Shown here: piece by piece, positions 8,900 to 15,987 of the stretch
Layout of the letters: each line of letters begins with the position of its first letter
Numbering within the stretch: position 1 is the first letter of the stretch
NCBI GenBank assembly: GCA_964624765.1
Contig: CAZUZO010000038.1
Coordinates: 1-24,581, forward strand
Length of the DNA: 24,581 bases
Direction of reading: 5' to 3'
From: JAGTVB01 sp964624765
Lineage (GTDB): Bacteria > Pseudomonadota > Gammaproteobacteria > HK1
Notes under the pieces: model-generated
Database searches by the model: none
What the model saw: the letters and a program-made list of their open reading frames with translations, nothing else
Told to the model about the DNA's origin: nothing
Position numbers and translations under genes: made by a program

Positions 8900-10597
8900 G
8901 TGAAGATTGAACCCACCATACCGCACCCCCACCTTGTCCTCACGGCCATCGGCGAGGGTATCATCACCACCGATGTTCAGGGGCTCGTCGATTACCTCAA
9001 TGCCGCCGCCGAGAAACTCACCGGCTGGCCCTTGGCGGAGGCCAAAGGCCGTCGCCTGGACGCCATCGTCTCGATCGTCGACGAGCACGGGCGCAAACGT
9101 ACGCCGTTATCACGGCCGGTATGCACCGCTCAAAGCGAGGTCATACGTTCATCCCAGCACGGCGTACTGATCAGCCGCGCCGGTCAGCAATTCGCCATTC
9201 GCTACTCGAGCACTCTGCTGCGCGACGAGCACGATCGGGTAGTCGGCTCGCTGCTCATCTTCAGCGACATCACACGCGCACCCCACTCATGGCGAGAAAC
9301 GGCACACCCTCCAGCCCACGATCCGCTCACCGGTCTCGTCAATCGTCATGAGCTCGAGCGCCGCCTCGATCGTGCCCTGAGCGCCGCTAAGGAACAGGGC
9401 CTGCGGCACATGCTCGGCTACCTTGACCTGGACAATTTCAAGCTCGTCAACGATGCTTGTGGTCAGGCGGGGAGTAACGAGCTGCTCAAGCAGGTCGCAA
9501 CCCTTCTACTCAGCAAGTTGCGAGCACGAGACACCTTGGCCCGGATCGGCGGCGACGCGTTCTGTGTGCTCCTCGAAAACTGTCCCGGCTACAAGGCACG
9601 CCAAATCGCAACCGCCCTGATCCGGGTCATACGCCAAGTGACGTACCGCATCGACGGTCGCCGGCACACTCTCGGAGCCAGCATCGGCCTCGTGCCCATC
9701 ACGGCCGCGAGCCACGACGTGCGCCAGTTGCTCAACCAAGCGGATCTGGCCTGCAGCACCGCCAAGCGCCGCGGCGGGAATCGAGTTCACCTCCACGAAT
9801 CGGACGGCGCTAAAACCGCCTTCCCTCCGGCTTCTCCCTGCTCGCAGGTGACGCGACTCCGAGAGGCGTTGGACAACGATCGATTCGAGCTTTATGCACA
9901 ACCCATCGTCGCGCTGTCAGCGCAAGCCGACCGGCCCCTGCACTATGAGTTGTTGCTGCGGCTAGTAGACCAACAAAACCAGTTGATTTCACCGGAGGTG
10001 TTCATCCCCGTGGCGGAACGCTACGGTTTGATGATCCACATCGATCGCTGGGTCATCCACGCTGCCTTGCAGGGCTCGGCTGCTATCCTAGACGGCGCTC
10101 CGCAGTCAGGCATCGTGGTGAATCTATCCGGCACCTCCTTGAATGACAGCTCACTGCTCGATTTTGTACGCGAGCAACTGGCACGCTCACCGGTAGCCGC
10201 CTCCCGGGTATGCTTCGAAATCACCGAAACAGCGGCCATCAATAGCCTACCCCAGGCGGCTCAGCTCCTCCATGCCATCAAGACGCTCGGCTGCCGTTTC
10301 GCGCTGGACGATTTCGGCAGCGGCCTCTCTTCGTTCGCCTATTTGAAGCATCTGCCGGTGGATTATCTAAAAATCGACGGCAGCTTTGTACGCGACATGG
10401 TAGAAGACACAGTGGACCAAGCCATCGTGACGGCGATGAACAAAGTCGGACACGTGATGGGTATCCAGACCATCGCGGAGGGTGTTGAGAACGCCGCCAT
10501 CATCGAGATGCTAAAAAGACTCGGCGTGGACTATGCTCAGGGATATAACATCGGCAGGCCGCGGCCTTTACGGAGCATCGCGGCGGTTGTTCCTTAA
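8900..10597 (+). CDS. PAS-GGDEF-EAL protein, probable cyclic-di-GMP phosphodiesterase
   Basis: 565-aa signalling protein with no membrane segment. An N-terminal PAS domain (about residues 8-125: GEGIITTDVQGLVDYLNAAAE to LLIFSDITR) is followed by a GGDEF domain (about 140-300) and an EAL domain (about 320-560). The cyclase signature is GGDAF (217-221), so the Glu needed for metal binding and catalysis is replaced by Ala, while the inhibitory-site motif RxxD (208-211) is kept. The EAL domain retains the important residues: E350 (as ELL), the NLS motif, ITE, D470-D471 in DDFGSG, K491, E527 in AEGVE and the final QG. So hydrolysis of cyclic di-GMP is more likely than synthesis; the GGDEF domain may be a GTP or product sensor. 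GTG start without a clear ribosome site suggests coupling to the gene before. Pyruvate kinase follows after 11 bp. Confidence 0.9.
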   Translation: MKIEPTIPHPHLVLTAIGEGIITTDVQGLVDYLNAAAEKLTGWPLAEAKGRRLDAIVSIVDEHGRKRTPLSRPVCTAQSEVIRSSQHGVLISRAGQQFAIRYSSTLLRDEHDRVVGSLLIFSDITRAPHSWRETAHPPAHDPLTGLVNRHELERRLDRALSAAKEQGLRHMLGYLDLDNFKLVNDACGQAGSNELLKQVATLLLSKLRARDTLARIGGDAFCVLLENCPGYKARQIATALIRVIRQVTYRIDGRRHTLGASIGLVPITAASHDVRQLLNQADLACSTAKRRGGNRVHLHESDGAKTAFPPASPCSQVTRLREALDNDRFELYAQPIVALSAQADRPLHYELLLRLVDQQNQLISPEVFIPVAERYGLMIHIDRWVIHAALQGSAAILDGAPQSGIVVNLSGTSLNDSSLLDFVREQLARSPVAASRVCFEITETAAINSLPQAAQLLHAIKTLGCRFALDDFGSGLSSFAYLKHLPVDYLKIDGSFVRDMVEDTVDQAIVTAMNKVGHVMGIQTIAEGVENAAIIEMLKRLGVDYAQGYNIGRPRPLRSIAAVVP

Positions 10598-10608
10598 ACA
10601 GACACACG

Positions 10609-12063
10609 ATGGCTATCGAGACCACTTTTCCGCTGCTGAAAAACCGGCGCACCAAGATCGTGGCCACCATCGGACCCGCTTCCCACAATCCCACCGTGAT
10701 CTCCGGTTTGATCGCGGCCGGGGTGAACGTATTCCGTCTCAATATGTCCCACGGTGATCACGAAGCCCACCGGGCGACCTACCAGCATCTCCGAACCGCC
10801 GCAGCCTCTGCAGGCTACGCCATTGCCATCTTGGCCGATTTAGCGGGCCCCAAGATCCGCATCGGCCGGCTCAAGGGCGGGCAGGCGGTGTTGAGGCCCG
10901 GTGATCGTCTCACCGTCACGACCCGAGACATCGTAGGCGATGGAGCCATCATCCCCTCTCAGTATGCAACGCTGGCCCAGGACCTCTCCCCGGGAGATCG
11001 TATCCTGCTAGCCGATGGCGCCATGGAACTCTTGGTCAAGGACATCCACGGCACGGAAATCCTGTGCGAGATCACCGAGGGAGGCATCTTGAAAGAGCGT
11101 GCGGGCATCAATCTCCCGGCGGTAAACATCTCAGCGCCGTCGCTCACCTCTAAGGACCGCGCCGACGCACACCTCGCCCTGGAGCTCGGGGTCGACTTTC
11201 TCGCGCTTTCCTTCGTGCGAAACGCGGCGGATTTAGCGGAACTGAAACGCTTGATTCACGACCACGCCAGTCATGCAGCGGTGATCGCGAAGATCGAGCG
11301 CCCCGAGGCGCTGGTCGATAGTGAGGCGATCCTCAAGGGCGCCGATGGCATCATGGTGGCGCGGGGGGATCTCGGCGTCGAACTGCCGCCGGAACAAGTA
11401 CCGGTTGTCCAGCGACAGCTGATCGATCAAGCACTCGCTCTCAACAGACCGGTTATCATCGCTACCCAGATGCTCGAGTCGATGATCCTGAATGCGCGCC
11501 CCACACGAGCGGAAGTGGCCGACGTGTCCCTTTCCGTCTCAAGCGGAACCGATGCGTTGATGCTGTCGGGAGAAACAGCCATCGGTGCCCACCCTGTGCT
11601 GGCCGTGCAGATGCTGGATCGTATCGCCCGTCAGACAGAGGGTTATCTGTGGCACCACGGTGCTTTCGGGTCCATCGGCGCAGGGAAGCCCGTAGCACCC
11701 CCCATCCCCTTTGGCGATGCCGTCGCCGATGCCACCGCGTTACTCTCTAGGCTGCTATCGGTGCGTGCTATTGTGGTGATCTCCGAAAGCGGGCGCACCG
11801 CGGTGACCGTGAGTTCCGCCCGCCCGGCCGCTCCAGTCATCGCCTTCTCGGCTAATCCGCAAACCTACCGCCGCATGAGCCTGCTGTGGGGGGTCATTCC
11901 CATGGCGGCTAGCCGAGACGAACTCGGTAACCCCGTCCCCCTTGCCAGGCAAGCGGTGCAGCGACTCGGTCTGGCAACCTCGGGCAGTCATATACTTCTC
12001 GTACGGGGTTTCCACGGTAATCCACGCCGAAATGCCCCTTCCATAACGCTGCTTAGCGTCTGA
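10609..12063 (+). CDS. pyk: Pyruvate kinase
   Basis: Final ATP-forming step of glycolysis: phosphoenolpyruvate plus ADP to pyruvate plus ATP, cytoplasmic. Clear family motifs are KIVATIGPAS and NVFRLNMSHG at the N-terminus, the active-site lysine block IAKIERPEAL, the metal/phosphate block GADGIMVARGDLGVELP, and ATQMLESMILNARPTRAE. The C-terminal regulatory domain (about residues 355-484) is present, giving the usual length of 484 aa. ATG start, with no obvious Shine-Dalgarno bases in the 11-bp gap after the EAL gene, so translation may be coupled. The last base of its TGA stop is also the first base of a short interspersed repeat, meaning the gene end abuts, or was set by, that element. Sharing an operon with a cyclic-di-GMP enzyme is unusual for a glycolytic gene. 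Confidence 0.95.
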   Translation: MAIETTFPLLKNRRTKIVATIGPASHNPTVISGLIAAGVNVFRLNMSHGDHEAHRATYQHLRTAAASAGYAIAILADLAGPKIRIGRLKGGQAVLRPGDRLTVTTRDIVGDGAIIPSQYATLAQDLSPGDRILLADGAMELLVKDIHGTEILCEITEGGILKERAGINLPAVNISAPSLTSKDRADAHLALELGVDFLALSFVRNAADLAELKRLIHDHASHAAVIAKIERPEALVDSEAILKGADGIMVARGDLGVELPPEQVPVVQRQLIDQALALNRPVIIATQMLESMILNARPTRAEVADVSLSVSSGTDALMLSGETAIGAHPVLAVQMLDRIARQTEGYLWHHGAFGSIGAGKPVAPPIPFGDAVADATALLSRLLSVRAIVVISESGRTAVTVSSARPAAPVIAFSANPQTYRRMSLLWGVIPMAASRDELGNPVPLARQAVQRLGLATSGSHILLVRGFHGNPRRNAPSITLLSV

Positions 12064-12175
12064 GAAGGTGTTTTAAAAATGTCGCGAGCGCCGGCAGAGC
12101 AAGGCGCACGGCGGCAACCAAATCGTCGGGAACGATTTTGAACAGCCGCAAGCTGGCCCCCAAGGGGCAAGCCGC
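12063..12175 (+). repeat. Half copy of the AGAAGCTGTTTTAA-ended repeat
   Basis: Starts AGAAGGTGTTTTAAAAATGT and continues GTCGCGAGCGCCGGCAGAGC, AAGGCGCACGGCGGC, AACGATTTTGAACAGC and AAGCTGGCCCC. All match, in order, the minus strand of the full copy at 17394-17612. Similarity fades near 12175, so the far half and the second terminal repeat are missing. The first base lies inside the pyk stop codon. Confidence 0.8.
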
Positions 12176-12231
12176 GGCGCTGGTGGCCGACGCGCCGTCT
12201 GCCCCTTTGCCTATGGTTAATCCCGCTCGGG

Positions 12232-12540
12232 TCAATCGCGAGGCATCACCTTGATGGAAGCCCCCTGACGCTGCAACTCCTGAAGCGCCCACTCGATAAG
12301 CGCACCGGTACCCATGGCTAGCGAGCCGAGCACTTGATCGCCCAGGCGATCCCGCAGCTCGCTTGAGATTGGGATATTGATAAACGTGCTGGCTCGTCTT
12401 CGGCTCGGCCGACCCATCACAATGACGCGGCTCGCATCATCTTGAACGACTTCAATCGTAAACATGCCGCTCTCGAGTTTCCTACCTTCAGTGGTCGAAC
12501 CTGGCGGCAGCCCACCAGTTGGGCGCGCTGTCTTAACCAT
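12232..12540 (-). CDS. Small probable ribbon-helix-helix protein, copy 2
   Basis: 102-aa paralogue of the protein at 8602-8889, pointing back towards pyk. Shared blocks include GMF-IE near the N-terminus, FINIP, the ten-residue GSLAMGTGAL, EWAL and the C-terminal RD. The fold reading is the same: basic RRRAS, strand TFINIPIS, helix ELRDRLGDQVL, glycine turn, helix IEWALQELQRQ. The N-terminal 25 residues differ from copy 1 and look unstructured (PTGGLPPGSTTEG). ATG start with GGAGG about six bases upstream (CCTCC on the plus strand at 12544-12548), a strong site. An inverted repeat lies just upstream. The function is unknown; a DNA-binding regulator is inferred from the fold pattern only. Confidence 0.75.
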   Translation of the reverse strand: MVKTARPTGGLPPGSTTEGRKLESGMFTIEVVQDDASRVIVMGRPSRRRASTFINIPISSELRDRLGDQVLGSLAMGTGALIEWALQELQRQGASIKVMPRD

Positions 12541-12557
12541 GCTCCCTCCGTCATGAT

Positions 12558-12601
12558 GTCATAAGAATTACTAGACAATACTACCAAATTCTTACCATGA
12601 C
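12558..12601. promoter_or_regulatory. Inverted repeat upstream of small regulator copy 2, candidate operator
   Basis: AAGAATT at 12563-12569 pairs with AATTCTT at 12587-12593, and outside these GTCAT (12558-12562) pairs with ATGAC (12597-12601). A two-base offset between the inner and outer arms makes the palindrome imperfect. A further GTCAT at 12606-12610 makes ATGAC-TTCC-GTCAT. The site sits 18-61 bp before the start codon, where a promoter and operator would lie. Confidence 0.4.
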
Positions 12602-12653
12602 TTCCGTCATGTCCTGCGGGTCTGATCAGCGCTTTGCCACCCATCCTATTTTC

Positions 12654-12846
12654 GGCCATGGTCATCGTTTCGTCTGGGTGGCAGCCGGTCGCCTTGCCTC
12701 AAGGGACGTCGTGAATACATCCTTGTAGACTTGAGTCCGGCATCCCTGCCGGACACACCCTTGTGGCAAGGCGACCGGCTGCCTACACATTATGGGTGCG
12801 GTTGTAACCTCTAAATGGTGACTCAGACGAAACGATGACCATGGCC
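12654..12846. mobile_element. 193-bp miniature inverted-repeat element with target duplication (family 1)
   Basis: Perfect 23-bp terminal inverted repeats occupy 12654-12676 and 12824-12846; their core is GGTCATCGTTTCGTC. Flanking CTATTTTC occurs directly at 12646-12653 and 12847-12854, an 8-bp target duplication. Inside is a second perfect 19-bp inverted repeat (12680-12698 with 12765-12783) and in the middle a TCCGGCA-TCCC-TGCCGGA hairpin (12736-12753). No coding capacity, so it must be moved by a transposase in trans. Removing it restores an uninterrupted sequence. A related element with a different interior is at 20611-20820. Confidence 0.85.
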
Positions 12847-12854
12847 CTATTTTC

Positions 12855-13105
12855 CGTGATGTTCTTGCGTAGGCCTACAGCCGGTTCTGCCCTTGCCGCG
12901 CGAGCCACCTGGCGGCCAGCCAACGTTAAATCGGGCTCTCAGCCCCCTCAAATTGACGCCTCGTTTTAGTATTAGCCTATTTACAGCATCGTGGTACCAT
13001 ACCATCCTTCTGTAACATAAATTAACAGAGTTCTGCTAACCGCTGTGGTAATATCTAGGCTCTCATTCGTCAAGGGAAATGGGGATTCACTAAGGGCAGC
13101 CCCTC
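12855..13105. other. Intergenic, AT-rich in its second half
   Basis: Between two miniature elements. From about 12950 to 13080 the composition turns AT-rich, with short palindromic pieces such as CTGTAACATAAATTAACAG (CTGT...ACAG). I find no gene and no promoter with good spacing. Confidence 0.4.
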
Positions 13106-13309
13106 AGAAGCTGTCTTAAAAATGTCACGAGCACCGGAGTCGCAAGGCGCGCAATGGCAAGCCACCGGAGTGTACAAGGGAGTACATGAGGATGGCGAGC
13201 CGGTGCGCAACGCGCTCAGACAAGCGCAGCAGTTTTTACCGTGAGAATCCCGATTTTCATTTTCGGGGGTGGCCGAACCCCTCGGCCATGACGGTTTAAA
13301 GCAGCTTCT
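13106..13309. mobile_element. 204-bp inverted-repeat element (family 2), variant interior
   Basis: Left end AGAAGCTGTCTTAAA (13106-13120) matches the complement of right end TTTAAAGCAGCTTCT (13295-13309) with few mismatches. The interior shares GTACA..GAGTACATGAGGAT, GCGCAACGC.GCTCAG and the TTTTTA block with the copy at 17394-17612, but lacks its AACGATTTTGAACAGC part. It adds two small hairpins near the right end, CCCGA...TCGGG and GGCCGA-ACCCC-TCGGCC. No coding capacity. Confidence 0.75.
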
Positions 13310-13648
13310 AAACGGCGGCTATGGCCTACGCTTACAAGACCGGCTGCGAGACCCGGCAAAGCCAGGCTTCCGACCGGCCCGCATCGAACCGTCGGGAACC
13401 AGGATTTTAGCCGCAGGCGCCTCCCCCCAGCCTTGAGCCCTAGGGCGAGGACGAATAGTCTGCGTGGGTGCACCCGTAACAGGCTACGCCCTCCGATGCG
13501 AGGCCGCTACCGTAGCCTAGTTCTGTAACGGCTGCCAAGGAGCGACCCGAGTTGTCGGAGGGTACCAAAGGTGTGCTCCCAAAGGTACGAAGGAGTCCGC
13601 AAGCACAATAACGATATAGAAAAGCATACAAGAGGGGAGAAATGGGTC
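13310..13648. other. Leader region of luxR, no gene recognised
   Basis: 339 bp. It contains G+C-rich sequence with several small dyads, but no lux-box-like palindrome, no sigma-70 promoter of good spacing and no recognisable riboswitch. The last part carries the luxR ribosome site AGGGGAG at 13633-13639. Confidence 0.4.
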
Positions 13649-14398
13649 ATGCTACCGTCGTCTTTCCAAGACCTCATCGGCTCAGCCATCCGGGCAGAGA
13701 CACTGGAGGATCTGCACTCGACCTGTTCGAAAGTCTGCGAGGCGCTCGGTTTCGATTATTTCCTTTATGGGGCACAGTTCCCCACGTCTCTCATCAAACC
13801 GCAGGTCGCCATCATCAGTGGTTTTCCAAGCCAATGGTGGCAACACTACAAGGCCTGCGGCTACATGAAGATCGATCCCACCCTCACCCACTGTGCCAAA
13901 CGGCTGACCCCGCTGCTTTGGAAAGACATCGGTGTCCGTAAGGAGGATACCCCGCCACTAGCACGTCAGCTGATGATAGAAGCGCAGGATCACGGACTGA
14001 AAAGCGGCGTGAGCTTCCCCGCCCATGCGGGCGGAGGCGAATCGGCCATCCTGAGCCTCGTCTCCCAAGATGAACACAAAACCGCCGAAGCGCGCATTAT
14101 CAACGCCCTGCCCACTGGGCAGCTCATCACCGGCTACATCCACGAGTCTGCCAGGCGGATCTTCGCCAACAAGGCGCTACCTATCGCCAAGGCGCAACTG
14201 ACGCCCCGGGAAAAAGAATGCCTGCTGTGGGCCGCAGAAGGCAAGACGACTTGGGAGACGGCACAGATCCTCAATATTTCTGAGCGAACCGTGGTTTTTC
14301 ACATTCAGAATGCTTCCCTCAAGCTGAATGTGAGCAATCGCCAACACGCCATTGCCCGCGCGGTTTCGCAAGCGCTGATCACTCCGCAGCTAGGCTAA
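13649..14398 (+). CDS. LuxR-family AHL-responsive transcription regulator
   Basis: 249-aa quorum-sensing regulator. The N-terminal autoinducer-binding domain keeps the hallmark residues at TraR/LasR spacing: W63, Y67, D76, P77, W91, and the glycine in GLKSGVSFP (G120). The C-terminal GerE-type helix-turn-helix begins LTPREKECLLWAAEGKT and ends with SERTVVFHIQNASLKL. So it should bind an acyl-homoserine lactone and then DNA. I chose the ATG at 13649, because AGGGGAG sits nine bases upstream; the frame stays open 26 codons further to a GTG at 13571, which lacks such a site and adds a segment unlike the family. Same strand as luxI, but a 100-N gap separates them, so the cognate pairing rests on scaffolding plus the lux box. 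The exact lactone cannot be read from the sequence. Confidence 0.92.
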   Translation: MLPSSFQDLIGSAIRAETLEDLHSTCSKVCEALGFDYFLYGAQFPTSLIKPQVAIISGFPSQWWQHYKACGYMKIDPTLTHCAKRLTPLLWKDIGVRKEDTPPLARQLMIEAQDHGLKSGVSFPAHAGGGESAILSLVSQDEHKTAEARIINALPTGQLITGYIHESARRIFANKALPIAKAQLTPREKECLLWAAEGKTTWETAQILNISERTVVFHIQNASLKLNVSNRQHAIARAVSQALITPQLG

Positions 14399-14401
14399 GG
14401 C

Positions 14402-14501
14402 NNNNNNNNNNNNNNNNNNNNNNNNNNNNNNNNNNNNNNNNNNNNNNNNNNNNNNNNNNNNNNNNNNNNNNNNNNNNNNNNNNNNNNNNNNNNNNNNNNN
14501 N
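14402..14501. other. Assembly gap of 100 N
   Basis: Exactly 100 unknown bases, the conventional filler for a gap of unknown size. It starts three bases after the luxR stop codon. Any small gene between luxR and luxI may be hidden here. Confidence 0.99.
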
Positions 14502-14852
14502 AACAGCGGGAAACCAGCGGTCCCGAAGCAACGAGCTCTAGGGAGGGGGCGAATGACCAGCGTAGTGTCAAGCACTCCCCCTCATGGGAAAACACGAGGA
14601 TGTGTCTTGGCGTCGCCGCATCAGGCCAACCGTGCGCGCCGCAGCCCCGTCGATAGAACGACAAGTCCGCACGCTCAACCGATTAAGGATTCACTTGGGA
14701 AAAGACAAGGATGTCAGGCTGCCATGACTAGTGTTAAGTCCATAGTTTATTCACCACCTTTCAGCCACCTGTAAGATCTGACAGTTATGTGATTTTGCCG
14801 TTCATCGTCTACTACCCCGCAACGGTATGCAACACGCCAAGGGGCAGCAGAG
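14502..14852. other. luxI upstream region
   Basis: 351 bp between the gap and luxI. It holds a diverged direct repeat, GGGAAAACACGAGGATGT at 14586-14603 and GGGAAAAGACAAGGATGT at 14697-14714 (16 of 18 equal), and the lux box listed separately. An ATG at 14553 with a purine-rich leader opens 73 codons, but the product has no protein-like pattern and I do not call it. Confidence 0.5.
14767..14786 (+). promoter_or_regulatory. lux box of the luxI promoter
   Basis: ACCTGTAAGATCTGACAGTT agrees closely with the known lux box ACCTGTAGGATCGTACAGGT and contains the CTG-N10-CAG core (14769-14784). A possible -10 hexamer TCTACT lies at 14808-14813; this would put the box centre about 43 bp upstream of transcription start, the usual position for class-II activation by LuxR-type proteins. 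The luxI start is 67 bp further on. Confidence 0.82.
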
Positions 14853-15479
14853 ATGAACACTATCCTGGTCGGGAAACCCACCGAATCCCATATTCGTAAA
14901 CCCACCCTTGCAGGCATGTTCCGGCTGCGGGACGAAGTCTTCAACAAACGCTTGGGCTGGAATCTCAAGACCCGAAACGGTTGGGAGCAGGATCACTACG
15001 ACGACCTGCATCCGGTCTACATGATGGTGAGCAACGGCTCTCACCGGGTCACGGGGTGCTGGCGTTTGCTGCCCACCACAGGCCCCTACATGCTTAAGGA
15101 CACATTTCCGCAGCTACTATGCGGAGAGGTGGCGCCGTCGAGGCCGGATATTTGGGAAATCAGCCGCTTCGCCATAGCGCCGGTATCAGCGGAGGACGTC
15201 CGCCAGGCCAATCTGGGCGCAGCGACCTTCGATATGCTCAAACGCGCTGTTGAGTTCGCCGACGAAAACGGCATCCGGCGTTATGTATTCGTGACCAGTG
15301 TGGCCCTCGAGCGCCTGCTCAAGCGCATTGGACTGAACATTCGTCGGTTTGGCGATGGTCAGGCGCAACGCATCGGTAATGTGTTGTCGGTAGCTTGTTG
15401 GATCGATATCGATGACGGTAACCGAAGCGCGGCAAGAGGGGAAATGGAACTCAATCAAGTCTACGGAGAAGTCGGATGA
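14853..15479 (+). CDS. LuxI-family acyl-homoserine-lactone synthase
   Basis: Makes an acyl-homoserine lactone from S-adenosylmethionine and an acyl donor. The 208-aa protein shows the invariant residues of the family: R26, F30 and W36 in LRDEVFNKRLGW, D47 and D50 in EQDHYDD, R71 in CWRLLPTTGPYML, E102 and R105 in WEISRFAI. The C-terminal acyl-binding part includes FVTSVALERLLKRIG. Complete length. ATG start with AAGGGG at 14839-14844, eight bases upstream. A lux box 67 bp upstream implies positive feedback by the LuxR partner. Its TGA overlaps the ATG of the next gene (ATGA), so luxI is the first gene of an operon. Acyl-chain length and 3-oxo state are not determined. Confidence 0.93.
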   Translation: MNTILVGKPTESHIRKPTLAGMFRLRDEVFNKRLGWNLKTRNGWEQDHYDDLHPVYMMVSNGSHRVTGCWRLLPTTGPYMLKDTFPQLLCGEVAPSRPDIWEISRFAIAPVSAEDVRQANLGAATFDMLKRAVEFADENGIRRYVFVTSVALERLLKRIGLNIRRFGDGQAQRIGNVLSVACWIDIDDGNRSAARGEMELNQVYGEVG

Positions 15480-15922
15480 TGATAGTCGTCATCGGGGAAG
15501 CGCAGAAAACCCCCTCCTTTTACGCAGTGCTGGCAAAACTTCCGAACACCCGAGTGCGCTATTGCCGCACCGAATTAGAGGCCATCAGCGTGTTACGGTT
15601 GTCTCCGGAACCATGCGCCGGAATCCTGCTGGACAGCCATTATACAGAACAAGGTCAGGGTAATGTGTCGCTGGCTCGAACGCTGCGTGCGGTGTGCGCG
15701 GAGGTTCCGATCCTGTTTGTGCGACATTTCCAGGACCAAGGGTTGGCATCTGCGAACCCAGTCCCTAGCCACTGCCGTGTAGAGCGTACCGCCGACGGGC
15801 AGTACCTGTTGCACTGCGCCCTGCGCAATGCGGAATGGGAAAGCGAAACCGACGCGCGAAGCGGCCCGGTCGATAGCCCATGGCTGTTCGAGTTCAGCGC
15901 CCCTTGCAAGGTCAATCGCTAA
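15476..15922 (+). CDS. Small receiver-like protein translationally coupled to luxI
   Basis: 148 aa, no family I can name with certainty. The first 85 residues follow the alternation of a response-regulator receiver: strand MMIVVIGE, strand/helix VRYCRTELEAISVLRLS, strand AGILLD with D53 at the phospho-acceptor place, helix VSLARTLRAVC, strand VPILFV. But the acidic pair after the first strand is missing (IGEAQ), and the Ser/Thr and Lys signatures at the later strands are absent, so normal phosphorelay is doubtful. The last 60 residues (RVERTADGQYLLHCALRNAE...) resemble no output domain I know. An ATG at 15476 overlaps the luxI stop; a second ATG follows at once at 15479. Being in the luxI operon, it should be induced with AHL. 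The receiver reading is tentative. Confidence 0.65.
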   Translation: MMIVVIGEAQKTPSFYAVLAKLPNTRVRYCRTELEAISVLRLSPEPCAGILLDSHYTEQGQGNVSLARTLRAVCAEVPILFVRHFQDQGLASANPVPSHCRVERTADGQYLLHCALRNAEWESETDARSGPVDSPWLFEFSAPCKVNR

Positions 15923-15987
15923 CGCCGAGGGACCTCGCAGGCAACAACGATGGCAATGATGCGAGTACACGTAGAGGAGGATAAAGC

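Noticed and set aside
12417..12665. 82-codon minus-strand frame upstream of small regulator copy 2
   Set aside because: Overlaps the operator region and the end of a miniature element; no family signature.
13216..13473. 85-codon minus-strand frame before luxR
   Set aside because: Half of it lies in a family-2 element and the product is Arg/Gly/Leu-rich without a motif; judged repeat-derived.
13330..13500. Possible cyclic-di-GMP or cobalamin riboswitch before luxR (GGCAAAGCC piece)
   Set aside because: Only a short piece agrees; the other conserved parts of either riboswitch are missing.
14553..14774. 73-codon frame with a purine-rich leader between the gap and luxI
   Set aside because: Contains the lux box at its end, has repeated segments and no protein-like pattern.
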